Source of the DNA: Bryopsis sp. KO-2023
Lineage: Eukaryota > Chlorophyta > Ulvophyceae > Bryopsidales > Bryopsidaceae
DNA length: 64,000 nucleotides
Assembly (NCBI GenBank): GCA_030272585.1
Contig: BSYQ01000002.1
Span: 8,742,001 to 8,806,000 of the forward strand
Direction of reading: 5' to 3'
Shown piece by piece: positions 50,057-61,400 of the stretch; within the stretch, counting starts at the first letter, position 1; the number at the start of each line of letters is the position of its first letter. The notes beneath the pieces were generated by a model. The model worked only from the letters and a program-made list of their open reading frames with translations. It was not told the origin of the DNA and did no database searches. A program made the translations under genes and the position numbers.

Positions 50057-50406
50057 GGAAACAGAGTGTTTGATGGCTAAGGTGGAACTCCTTATAGCAA
50101 GGGGACGCGAAAAAGGATACCTTAGAAAAACTCTGTCGACTTCCAAACCAACTCTTTATCTTTAATGCGTTAGGTGCCTAAGTTATTTGGCTGGCGCAGG
50201 CACAGCGTTAAGGAGGAGGGAAAAGGAGTTATCGTCGACCAAGTGTGTGCGTGCAGCAGCTGTCAGAGACGTCAGAGCAAGAGACAGGTCCAAGACAGTT
50301 GGGTGTGGGTATGGGAGTGGGTGAGTTTTGTGTTTGTGTTTTTGTGTTTTTGTTTTTCTTTGTGTTTTGGTGTGCGTGGGCGCCCACTTTTTGCGGGGGG
50401 GGCGTA
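50057..50406 (+). other. Short pol-LTR gap of G3b
   Basis: It holds the sequence that follows pol in G3a and then the sequence that precedes the 3' LTR, including the G-run. The third ORF is not present. No other coding signal is seen. Confidence 0.7.
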
Positions 50407-50829
50407 TGTTAGTCTTTTAGCGCTATACGAGGTAGTTTGGGATAGAGCCGAGGGTGGCTGACGCATGTGGGTTCACGAGTAAGACAGATTAGACCCAGAG
50501 TTTGGGGCATGCGTCAGCGTACTACACTTAGGGGTACTTAAGAGGCCCACTCGTTGTTTTGACACTCATAGTTACTTTGTAAGAACTCGGGATTCGTGGG
50601 ATTGGTGTGTTCCCGCTTGTGTGTGTGTTTGTGTGTGTGTGTGTGTTAAGTGTTTGCCTGACGCAATCACTTCCCAACCCAAGTGCTCTAGTAGCGTTCA
50701 CAACCGCGCTAGCTAGAGAGTTGTCTAAAGCAACAAACCCCACAAGTATACTTGCGTTAGCCAGCAAGTTATCACGAATCCAACCAACACAGCCGACCAC
50801 TATTGCGTCACCCACAAGCTTCACTATCA
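50407..50829 (+). repeat. G3b 3' LTR
   Basis: It is 423 bp, appears identical to 39486-39908, and is followed by the second ggtat. Confidence 0.93.
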
Positions 50830-50866
50830 GGTATGCAGTTAGAGTCGGGTGGATTGTACTGATCAA

Positions 50867-51288
50867 CAGACATGGGCTGAGACCCCTGTGCACAGGACAG
50901 GACAGAACAGACAGTCTGTTCTGTGCACAGGGTCGGACCTGTGCTGCACAGGTGCACAGACCTGTACAGCACAGCACAGACAGGGTCTGTGCAAAGTCTG
51001 TGCAAGGTCTGTGCAGGTCTTTGCACAGTCTGTGCAGTTTCTGTGCAGACTCTGTGCACAGTCTGTGCACATTCTGTGCGGATTCTGTGCAGTTCGGTGC
51101 TGTGCTGTGCAGTCTGTGCACCTGTGCAGCACAGGTCCGACCTGTGCACAGAACAGACAGTCTGTTCTGTTCTAGCCTGTGGAATTTCGAAAAACAGGAC
51201 AGGACAGCACAGGGTGCACAGGACCCGCACAGAACCCTGTCCTGTGCGATGCACAGGACAGGGGTCTGTCCTGTGCAGCCCATGACTG
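50867..51288. mobile_element. Small non-autonomous hAT (MITE), copy a
   Basis: It is 422 bp with tips CAGACATGGGCTG at 50867 and, on the minus strand, CAGTCATGGGCTG at 51288, flanked by ctgatcaa (50859-50866 and 51289-51296). The inside is almost wholly made of TCTGTGCA, CTGTGCAC and ACAGGACAG motifs in both orientations. It has no ORF of its own. It would need a transposase from another hAT, none of which has this tip in the window. Confidence 0.88.
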
Positions 51289-51296
51289 CTGATCAA

Positions 51297-51599
51297 CATG
51301 GTTAGAGTTGGTTGTTCAGTTGTAGGAGTTTGACAGTACGATCCTGTGGAGTATAAAGGGACAATGTTTTCTGTGTAATCATCTCAGTGTGCTATATCCC
51401 AAACCCCTGTGTACGATTCACTCCGCACTCAGTGAAGACATCTTCGCAAAGAAGTCGTACCCAGTCAACTTCAAAATCTACCATTTCACACTGATTTCAC
51501 AGAGATTGATCTCTGTAGTAGATCTAAGAAAAGATGACCCCAGCGATCAAACAAAAATATACAAGTCCGTCCAGTCGGACTGATGACGTCATGTCAGAC
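51297..51599. other. Non-coding stretch; possible TATA box at 51351
   Basis: A plus-strand GAGTATAAAGGGAC lies at about 51349-51362. No ORF of note follows. Before the G3b and MITE insertions this sequence was continuous with 39480. I see nothing else. Confidence 0.3.
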
Positions 51600-51680
51600 T
51601 GATTACGTAAAAATTACGTAATCACCAAAAAATTCACAGCCAAAAATCCGCATATTACGTAATCATGACTCAGCATGACT
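51590..51680. repeat. TTACGTAA palindromes
   Basis: GATTACGTAAAAATTACGTAATC is a near-perfect palindrome at 51601-51623, and a further ATTACGTAATCATGACTCAG follows at 51653. GTCGGACTGATGACGTCATG precedes it. It may be the end of another DNA element or a regulatory cluster. Confidence 0.35.
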
Positions 51681-51684
51681 AATT

Positions 51685-52005
51685 TTGTCCAGTCGGTCAT
51701 AGCAGCAAACCGTACCACAGTCCGACATCCAGGTTTGTCGGTCATAGCGCCAGAGTGTACGGCAGTCCGACATACAGATTTGTCGGTACTTGTACTGCAG
51801 TCCGACATACAGATTTGTCGGTCATAGCATCCACTTGTACTGTAGTCCGACATACAGATTTGTCGGTCATAGCATCCATTTGTACTGCAGTCCGACATAC
51901 AGGTCTGTCGGTCATAGCATCCACTTGTACTGCAGTCCGGCATACAGATTTGTCGGACATAGCGCCAGAGAGTACGGCAGTCCGTCATCCCGGTTTGTCC
52001 GTGAT
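51685..52005. repeat. About 52-bp tandem repeat array with CCGACATACAG...TGTCGG
   Basis: About six units with the core GCAGTCCGACATACAGATTT then GTCGGTCATAGC occur, each containing a short inverted pair (CCGACA/TGTCGG). The two outer units share CATAGCGCCAGAGWGTACGG. It ends at copy b of the MITE. Confidence 0.7.
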
Positions 52006-52078
52006 CAGACATGGGCTGAGACCCCTGTGCACAGGACAGGACAGAACAGACTGTCTGTTCTGTGCACAGGGTCGGACC
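52006..52078. mobile_element. MITE copy b, cut by hAT-3
   Basis: The first 73 bp match the left end of copy a (CAGACATGGGCTGAGACCCC, then the CTGTGCACAGG series). The match stops where hAT-3 begins. The rest should lie beyond the far end of hAT-3, outside the window. Confidence 0.85.
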
Positions 52079-52420
52079 CATACTATGGATCCGATCACGA
52101 TCTAATCGGTCACGGATTGATCGGTCCGACCGATCAAATCGTGATCGGGTTTTCCCGATCAGATCGATCGCCGATCAAATCGGTTTGGCCGATCATCGAT
52201 GGAGATCGGCCGATCACCATTCTGATCGGCTGACCGATGAAATCGGCCGACTATGAACGGCCGATCACGATCACACCGTTCGACATCGGCCGATCAAGCG
52301 CCGACCGGGCGAGGCGCTTGATCGTGATCGTGGTCGTGATCGGTTGCGCCGTTCAAAGTCGGTTCGCGCCGATTATGATCGGCGCAAGGCCGATTATGAT
52401 CGGCCCCTCGTTACGTAGCC
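52079..52420. promoter_or_regulatory. hAT-3 subterminal motif array
   Basis: The same GATCGG/CCGATC-rich array as 36240-36581, inverted. It lies upstream of the transposase. Confidence 0.5.
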
Positions 52421-52744
52421 GCATCTGGTCATGCTTGGCGCCGGTGGTTACTCACGGTCTGTTCGTACACGGATTCTGTTCCCATCAACACCTTATACTG
52501 CTCAGGTCACCTCGTGGCCACTCGCGACGTGGAAAATGGTTCGGCATGGAAAGGGAAAAGCGCGCGTTACTGCCCCAAAACAGCTGCACCGTATCTTCGG
52601 ACCACAGAGGCGGAGTGGATCTGGAACCGGATCTGCGGAGGGTTTGGGAAGTCGTCCTGAGGGCAGTGTTCCATCGGTGGAGCAACAGGGCTCAGGGCGA
52701 ACGTCCGACCCCGAAAACAGTGCGTTACTCCAATTTCTGAGCTG

Positions 52745-55180
52745 GTGTGTTGCTTTGTTTTCAACCTGGTCACTGGAGGTGACTGCCTTGTGCAACTGAC
52801 TCAGCTAGGGGGGTGGGTGAAGTGTTTGTGCTGCCCTGCAGTGATAGGATCTGGTACAATTGAGACACTGCTGATTGCAGATGTGAATCCAGATGGTGGG
52901 AAGCAGGGTAATACCTGGGTTGATCCGATGTTTGTGACAAATGAAGCTGGAAAGCTGATGCTGTTCAAGGATCAACGTAACAAGACTGTTGTATCATGCA
53001 GAATCTGTGGTGACAACCTTGTATATATCAAGGGTGGCAGGATCCCACTTGTCAACCATGCAGCCAAACATGGTATCAGAAGCAGCACTGAACTGGACCT
53101 GGCTGTTAGTGTTGGATTCGATGTTTATCGAGCACAAGTTGTAGAGCATGAGGAAAGGAATCAGAAACGGAGCCGACAGGGGGAAAAGATCATATCGTTT
53201 GGGAAGCAAAAAACCCTGACATACGTCTCAAAATGGGGGGCCACTTCCCGGGAGTTCAAACAGTATCGGGACAAGGTGATGTGCTTTGTGGTCAGTACTG
53301 GGGCACCGTTCAGAATCGTGGAAGACGACCACTTTCGCAAACTCTGCAGCCAACTGAACGCATCTGCTCCGGCTCTGTCGGCCAAATCCATGTCCCATTG
53401 TGTTGGTCAGGCTGCCAAGGATCTGAGGAAGAAGTTGCAGGAACTGAATCTGACCAGATTTAGACCCTGTTTTGTTGCTGACGGGTGGTCCCAGCAACAC
53501 AAGCACTGGCTTGCCATGGGCGCCGTGTATATCCACCGGGATCTGGAACGGGACATGTTCGAACTGAAGCGGATCAGCCTCGGCACCTGGGAGATGAACG
53601 GAACTGCAACTGCTAAGATGATCTGCCAAAAAATGAACGAAATCAGGAAGGAGTTCAATCTGGATCAGTATCGGGCCAGCATAGTCACAGATCATGAGGC
53701 CAGGATGGGTCTCGCTTGCGAGCAGGAGAATCTGTACGACTGGCACGGATGCGGAACCCATCGGATCAACCTCGGTGTCAAGAAAGCCTTCAAGCACGCC
53801 CCAACTGATCTGAGCAATTTAGTGACCAGGGTACACGACATCTGCAGGACCGTCATGGGTGCCTCCACTCATTGGGAAAAGCTGAAGGAGTTTCAGATCA
53901 ATCGGGTGGGGAAAGAACGAGCTGAACAGGAAGCACAACGTGCCCAGGCTGCCCGCCAATTGGTGGCTGATCAGATCGCTTCATCGACGGGTGCCTCAGG
54001 GGTAGGCATCAGCATGGTTGATCAGACCCTGCCTGTAGATTTAGAGGAGGAGGTTCAGATTGTGGATGCTCCAGAAGAGGAGGCTAATGAGAACGAAGAC
54101 CTGAGTCAGGAGCAAGCTGACCAAATAGCACCTGACCGGATGTATTCAAGCGATGAAGAACCTTGTCCCGACGATCTGGATGATGTGGAGGAACCTGTCG
54201 ACTGCCCTGGACCTGTTCGGAGATCACAGAAAGTGCTGAGATTGACCTTGGAAGTGGAGACCCGCTGGAATTCAACCTGGTATATGATACATCGGTTTCT
54301 GATCCTGAAACCTGATTTGATCAAGCTCCTTGTACTCCTTCCCCCCCAATACATGCTCAGCTCTGAAGACTGGAGTACCCTGCTGGAATTGTACCACACT
54401 CTGAAGCCATACAAGGAAGCCACGAAAGTATTGGAGGCAGAAAAAAAGGTTACGGGCAGTGCCGTTCTGATGCTCATGGCCCGGATCAGTGCTGCGGTAG
54501 ACGCCATGGTGTTTCAGGATCAAAATGTGACAGCCTTTCGGGACAAACTCCGCACCTTCATGGACAAGGAATTCGATGACCCCGAATGGCTCCTGGCAGT
54601 GGGGTGCATGCAGCATCTGGATCCGACCCGCCTGGCACTGGACGACCCTGAGCTGACTCGGTATCTGTGGGGATCCCGGGGAGCCTTTCCAAAACTGGTG
54701 CACCAATATCCCAGGCCTGATCAGTGGGTTGCAGATGTGCTGAAGGAGTGCGTGCACCTGATGGAGGAATACTAGGGCAGATCAGAAAACAACCCAACAG
54801 TTCCCCCTCACCGCGAACGAGGAGATCGAAGGAAAAAAAAGAAAAATGAGAATCCAGAACGGGACTGGCTGAGTGTGTGTCCTCCTCCTTCTGGTCCGGG
54901 CGGTTCTTTGTCTGAGGAGTGGAACAGATTTTGTGGGGTGAGAAGAGTGATTCAAAGTACTGCATCTGTTCTGGATTGGTGGAGGGTACACCAAATTGTG
55001 TTCCCAACAGTTTCGGCGCTGGCTGCGGAATACCTTTGCATCCCTGCCTCCAGCGCATCTGTTGAGCGGATGTTCAGTGTGAATGGACATCAGCTCAACA
55101 AGCGCAGGAGGCAGATGGAGGTGTCCAAAGTGCGGGATCTGACCTTGATCCGGGACAATCTGCATATGCTCAGTGAATGA
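52745..55180 (+). pseudogene. hAT-3 transposase, same in-frame TAG as hAT-2
   Basis: The frame is open from 52745 to TAG at 54773-54775 and continues in the same frame to the stop at 55180. Domains and motifs are those of the hAT-2 copy (BED finger, CFVADGWSQ, TDHEARMG, ETRWNSTWYM, ASSASVERMFS). Sharing the TAG shows it arose before the two copies separated, so at least one of them was mobilised by a transposase from elsewhere or the TAG is read through. A 5' exon is likely at 52545-52730. Confidence 0.88.
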
Positions 55181-55543
55181 TCTGTTCTGTCCTGTTTTGC
55201 CTAGGTTCTTCTTGGATGGGTGGGTGCTGGGTATACATGTTCTGATATGTTCTGCTGACCTGTTTTTTTTTTATATGTTGTGTTTTTTTTGATATGTTGT
55301 GTTTTTTTTGATATGATGTTTTTTTTTTGATATGATCTAGCCTGTTTTTTTTTTTGATATGATCTGGCCTGTTTTTTTTGTTGATATGATTTGGCCTGTT
55401 TTTTTTTTGGATATGATCTGGCCTGTTTTTTCTGGAGATGTAAACAAGATTTCAGAACTTCAAAAGTGTCTTAACATTTATGAATCATTTCCAAGTTGGA
55501 AATTCCAACCCTTAAGACTCCAAAACACATAACTCAGGGCTGA
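55181..55543. repeat. hAT-3 spacer with T-tract tandem repeats
   Basis: Inverted copy of 33117-33479: units of a T-run with GATATGATCTGGCCTG at about 55260-55435. It ends at the target duplication gcagc (55544-55548) of G3c. Confidence 0.75.
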
Positions 55544-55548
55544 GCAGC

Positions 55549-55974
55549 TGATAGTGAAGCTTGTGGGTGACGCAATAGTGGTCGGCTGTGTTGATTGGAT
55601 TCGTGATAACTTGCTGGCTAACGCAAGTATACTTGTGGGGTTTGTTGGTTTAGACAACTCTCTAGCTAGCGCGGTTGTGAACGCTACTAGAGCACTTGGG
55701 TTGGGAAGTGATTGCGTCAGGCAAACACTTAACACACACACACACAAACACACACACAAGCGGGAACACACCAATCCCACGAATCCCGAGTTCTTACAAA
55801 GTAAAGTGAATAAGAATGTCAAAACAACGAGTGGGCCTCTTAAGTACCCCTAAGTGTAGTACGCTGACGCATGCCCCAAACTCTGGGTCTAATCTGTCTT
55901 ACTCGCGAACCCACATGCGTCAGCCACCCTCGGCTCTATCCCAAACTACCTCGTATAGCGCTAAAAGACTAACA
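55549..55974 (-). repeat. G3c 3' LTR
   Basis: It is 426 bp and matches the G3a LTR apart from a few bases of length difference. The outer tip is followed by hAT-3 sequence. Confidence 0.92.
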
Positions 55975-56170
55975 TACGCCCCCCCCCGCAAAAAGTGGGC
56001 GCCCACGCACACCAAAACACAAAGAAAAACAAAAACACAAAAACACAAACACAAAACGCACCCACTCCCATACCCACACCCAACTGTCTTGGACCTGTCT
56101 CTTGCTCTGACGTCTCTGACAGCTGCTGCACGCACACACTTGGTCGACGATAACTCCTTTTCCCTCCTCC

Positions 56171-57985
56171 TTAACGCTGTTCCTGCGCGTGCGCTTGCTG
56201 AATAGCACGCTGCTCCCGCGCATGCGCTTGCTGCACTGCACGATACCGGACACAGGGATCAAATGCGGCAGCCACCCTCTTGGACTTAAGGAATGGCAGA
56301 TCCCTTGTGATGCCGGACACCTTGAGCTGCCGCTTCACACACATGTTGCAGTGTGGCAACTTCTCGTGCTCAGCCGGGAACGGAGGGATTTCTTCGAACG
56401 TCGAGCGTGTCAGCTTCAACATATGGGCAGGTAGAGAGAATGGGGAGACGGTGGCGATGGACTTGTTGTCCACTTCCGCGACTTTTTGGACCGCCGTGAC
56501 GATGCGCCCCAGCATCGAGTATGCCAACCAATGAGCATCACACACGAGGTGATACCCACAAGGAAGGACGGAATACTTCTTCTGCGTCAGCCGCTGAGCA
56601 CTTGCTTGCATTGGGCTTCTCCCGCACCAAATGCACATGGGCAACTCGTGAAAGTGCCGGTTGCCGCGGTAATTTTGCAAGGCTCGGTCCCTGGGGTTAG
56701 TATATTGGACCTTCGGCCATTTCTCTGACGCAGTGATGGGGTTGCAAGCCTCCTCGATATCCTCCCGTGACAGGTTCACTTCACTGGGTGCAGCATCCAC
56801 TTTGTCTTGAGCAGCCGCCTTTAGTCTTCTGAGCTTAACCTTTTCTCGGAAAGCCCGAAGTGCTGCTTCTGTTGGAGCTAACTCCAACGGTGGATGGACC
56901 GCACGCTGAACCTCTGTCACCTAGCTTGGCCCTTCATCATTCCTTATTTCCCCGTCCTCCAGTTCAGAACTAGGACCTTCGAGCCTAGGAGGTGGACTGC
57001 CGAAGTCAATTTCTTCGTTAAAATCCAAGTCCAAAAGCTCCTCCTCTCTCATGTCGAATAAGTCCTCCCCCGGTGCTATTGCGGTAGCCTCATCTCCGGG
57101 AGTCTGAACTGTTGGCGCTGGTTGTGAGGGTGCTGGAGTCTTTAATGCGGCAGCCTTTAACTTGAGTAACAAGTTGGCTCTTGCTGCATCTCCAGGCATA
57201 CGATCCCTCGGTGGCTCACCACCTTCATCGTCACCGTCCTCTCGCCTTCTCTTTCCGTGTGGATCTTCATCCCTACACGGCGAGCTTGGACGTTTGTTTT
57301 TCCCTTTCCCCTGGCCCTTGCTTGAGCCTCCCGCATCATCGTCCTTGGACGGTTCCAGATCAAGTGTTGCGTTTGACAACAGAACTTGGACTTGGCGATC
57401 CAGTTCTTCGCGTACCCGTGGTGCTGGTACCGGCGGGTTCAAACGCAGCATCTTGTCCGTTGTTTCGCTCTGCACTTGAAGTTTTTCAGAGCCGTCTCTG
57501 AGGGACTCTCCCAGCAAATCGATCTGCAGCTCTTGTTCTGCCAATTCCTTCTCAAGGTTGTTGGCTGCTGCACTCCACGCGGTTGCTACAGCTCGCTGCA
57601 GCGTTTCCTCTACCGCGGTAAATCGATCCACCATTCCCCCGAGAGCTTGCTTACGGAGGTCATTCTCACGATGGTTAGCCATCATGTGAGATTGGAACCT
57701 TTGCTTTTTCAGCTTCATGGCTTCCAATTTTTCTTCCAAGACCTTAGTCTTGTCCTCCGCTTCTTTCTTTTCCGCCTCCGCCTTATCCTTGGCTTTTTCC
57801 GCTGCCTCCTTCGCAGCCTCAGCTGCTTTCGTCCGGTCACTCAACTCTGTGAGCTGCCGGGTTAAGGCCTCATTGTTCTGCAGCACCTCCTCTGCGGTCG
57901 TAACAAAGTGCTGCAGCTCCTCTTCTTTTTGAGCTACCTCCGCTTCCAACCTCGCAATAATTGCGGCGGGTGTGTCGGCAGCCAT
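56171..57985 (-). pseudogene. G3c third ORF (broken copy)
   Basis: It is collinear with the G3a third ORF: start MAADTPAAIIARLE, coiled coil, GKRRRED basic part, acidic linker, then CIWC, CGYHLVCDAHW and HCNMC. It is broken about once. The TATA-like site is kept upstream at about 58101. High similarity to the G3a copy is expected, since both come from one insertion. Confidence 0.85.
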
Positions 57986-58435
57986 TATGTTTGTCGGAAA
58001 GAAAGATATAAACAACGGTTTGTGCGTCTTTAGACTCTTTTTCACTCAGGAGCTCGCTCCGTTTACACAAACACTAGGGCAAAATGGTTCGAGGGCTGCG
58101 CTTATAAGGCTGGGTGACTCGTACACTTTCCTCGTTGAGTTATTGGGGTGAGACACCAACGTTTCGCTCGGTTGGAGTCTCGTCAAGACCACCTCAACAC
58201 GTCACTTGATAGGGGTTTTCTCGGAACAACCACACTATCTCGAATGTGACATCGTTTGCCCGGTTTCTAAAGTACTACTGAAGCTACACTTACTGCGCCA
58301 GCCAAATAACTTAGGCACCTAACGCATTAAAGTTAAAGAGTTGGTTTGGAAGTCGACAAAGTTTTTCTAAGGTATCCTTTTTCGCGCCCCCTTGCAATAA
58401 GGAGTTCCACCTTAGCCATCAAACACTCTGTTTCC

Positions 58436-61400
58436 CTATTCTCTTCCTTTCTGCAACTCTTTTCTTTCTTTCTCTTTAAATGCGCGAAGTATATCTGGTG
58501 CGTTAACCAGATTAGCTTCAGGTTCCCAAGTAGCGTCAAGTAGATCGTATCCTTTCCACAGCACTAGGTATTCACGATTGCGTTTACCTCTAGCCCTTAG
58601 GATATTTTCGACCTCATACTCTACTTCGCTACCAATCAACTCTCCTTCTGGAGGTTGTATCTGCCTGCTGTTATCACTCGAGGCGTGATAACGCTTGAAC
58701 TTAGAAACATGAAACACTGGGTGAATGAGCCATGTTTCCGGAAGTTGAACTCTGTAAGCCACCTTTGATATTTTCTCCACAATTTCAAAGGGACCCACAA
58801 ATCGACGGCGCAGTTTGGGACTCACTTTGTTCAAAGCAGCCAACGGAATAAAACGGCTTTTTATCAGGACTTTATCCCCTTTTTCAAAAGCAATATCTTT
58901 CCTCTTCTTGTTTGCACTCACACACATTCTGTGTTGTGCTCTAGAGTAATATGCTTTTGCGGTATCTAAGTCCTGTGCCATCCGTGCTACCATAGTCTTC
59001 ACTGCTTCCACTTGAAATTGCGTTGCCGTCCCACCAATGTTTGGTGTTTCTGGATGGTACCCATACATCAAGTATGCAGGTGCGAACCCTGTACTCGCAT
59101 TCACTGCATTGTTTGCTGCAAACTCTGCTGTAGGTAAATACTCAACCCACTTATGGGGATACCTCTCAGCATATGGCCTTAGAAAATTTTCCAGAGTACG
59201 TATGGTAACCTCACTCTGCCCATCCGTCTGAGGGTGGTAAGCTGTACTCATACGAATCTCTGTACCCAGAGCTTTAAAAAGCGTCTGCCAGAACTTGCTG
59301 GTAAAGCGAGGGTCTCTATCAGACACAATCACTTTAGGTAGGCCATGGTTGCGGTAAACATGTTCGATAAAAAGTTGGGCGTATCCTGCAGCGGTAATCT
59401 CTTTAGTACATGGGGCGAAATGCACAAACTTGGTAAGTCTATCGACAAAGACAGCTACAGCACTAAACCCATTGGATGCTGGTAGATCTGTCACCAAGTC
59501 AGTGGTAATCTGCTCCCACTTCCGCTCAGGTATTGGCAGGGGTTGAAGTAAGCCCATAGGCTTCTGTGTGTCAGCCTTTATTTGTTGGCACACAGGGCAT
59601 TCGCGCACAAATGCCTTCAACTCATTCATCCACCCCTTCCACCAATATCGCCGCGCTAGGATTTCTCCTGTTCGCGCTGGTCCTGTATGGCCTGCTGAAG
59701 GTGTCTCATGGCACTCCTTCATGATCTTATTGCGCTGGCCTTTAGGAACCACCACTTTCTCGACTAATCCTCTCTTTGGGACCGTCCAGAGTATTCCCTC
59801 TCTGAGGAAATATCCCTCAACTTCCTCGCCACTCTCAAGCTTCCGCAATATCTTCACCAAGGAGTTATCAGCTTGGAGGGCTTGTTTCCACTCATCTTGG
59901 CTTGCTTGATGCACTTGCCAAGTGGAAATGTTCATCGCAGTTTCCACGGGCTTAGGAACACTGCGGGAGAGAGCATCTGCTAACACATTAGCCTTGCCTT
60001 TGATATAGGAGATCTTGGGGTTGATCGAAGTCAGGTACCCCGCCTCAAGCCATCTTGCTTGGGTTCTAGAAAGGTTCCTCTGCGACAGAATATGTGTCAG
60101 AGGTTGGTGGTCAGTGAACACTGTTACTCCACCCGCACAACCTTCTAGATAATGTCTCCACTGCACCATCGCATAACATATTGCACACAACTCTTTGTCG
60201 TATGGTGCATAGTTAAGCTCGGCAGGCTTGAATCTACGTGAGAGGTAAGCTATTGGCTGTAGCCCCTCTCCGTGATCCTGTGTTAACACGGCACCGATGG
60301 CCTCATTCGACGCATCAGTGATCACAGTGTAAGGCAGTGACGCATCTGGAAAAATAAGGACGGGAGCTTGACTTAAACGCTTTTTCAGTTCATTGAATGC
60401 GCCACGCTCAACCTGTCCCCATCTCCAGGGATGGTCTTTTTTCACTAAGTCATGGAGTGGTCCAGCAACATGTGCAAACTGGGGAATGAATTTCCTGTAG
60501 TATGAAACCATTCCAAGGAAACTACGTACATCGCTAACACTCTGTAGTTCCTTCCACTCCTTCACTGCCTTCACTTTTTGTTCCTGTGGTTTTAACCCAC
60601 TTCCGCTAATGCGGTAGCCAAGATAGTCTACTGTTGCGACAGCCAGCTCACTTTTACTTGCCTTAGCAAAAAGCTGATATTCTGCTAGTCGCGACAGGAC
60701 TTTCTCTAAGTGTTCGGCATGCTGTTCCATATTTTCAGAGAAGATGAGTATGTCATCGATAAAGACAACAACAAAATCATCTAAAAACTCTGCGAGTAGG
60801 TCTTGCACTAGAGTTTGGAATTGCGCTGGGCAATTGGTTAGCCCAAAAGGCGCTACCAAAAACTCAAAGTGACCGTATCTCGTGCGGAACGCTGTTTTAT
60901 CTGTGTCAGATGGCCTTACTGGAAATTGCCAATAGCCTGATCGCAGATCTAACTTCGAGAACACTTTGGCTTTGAACACTCTATCCATCAATTCTTCTGG
61001 CAGGGGTAAAGGATACCGGTTTTTCACCGTCACCTTATTGATCCACCTGTAATCCACACACATCCTTAAGCCTCCATCCTTTTTCGGTACAAATAGGATT
61101 GGCGCGCCCCAAGGGGACTCGGATGGTTTGATTTTCTTCTGTTCCAGAAGGTAGTCCACTTGTGCTTTCACTTCATCCAGCTCTGCTGGTGAAAGCTTGT
61201 ATATTGGACGATGGATAGGTGTTGGATCCTCCAGGTCTATCTTAAACTCATGACCTTTTCTCTTCGGAGGGATCCCTGGGGGTAAATCACGAGGGAACAC
61301 ACCACGGTGTGTTTCTACCACCTTTTTAATTTCGGCAGGGGTGTCTGAACGAATAAGTTTGCCAATCTCATCCTCAGTGTTGAATGGCTGTGTTCGCTCT

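Larger units (their letters stand above)
39486..50829 (+). mobile_element. G3b: Ty3/Gypsy chromovirus, split by hAT-4, without the third ORF
   Basis: Two 423-bp LTRs (39486-39908 and 50407-50829) look identical to each other, and the target duplication is ggtat (39481-39485 and 50830-50834). The element is about 8.0 kb without hAT-4. Gag and pol closely match G3a, but the region between pol and the 3' LTR is short and holds no third ORF. It is broken by the hAT-4 insertion within pol. Identical LTRs show a recent insertion, and hAT-4 is younger still. Confidence 0.95.

Noticed and set aside
50863-51299. Cys/His-rich ORFs (HRLCTDCAQ-type repeats), resembling zinc fingers.
   Set aside because: They come from TGTGCA motif repetition in the MITE and appear in several frames on both strands.
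51685-52005. CRISPR array.
   Set aside because: Units are near-identical end to end with no unique spacers, and the context is eukaryotic transposon DNA.
51755-52081. ORFs of repeated CRTAVQVDAMTD / RHTDLSVIAS peptides.
   Set aside because: They are readings of the 52-bp tandem array in several frames on both strands, so not protein-coding.
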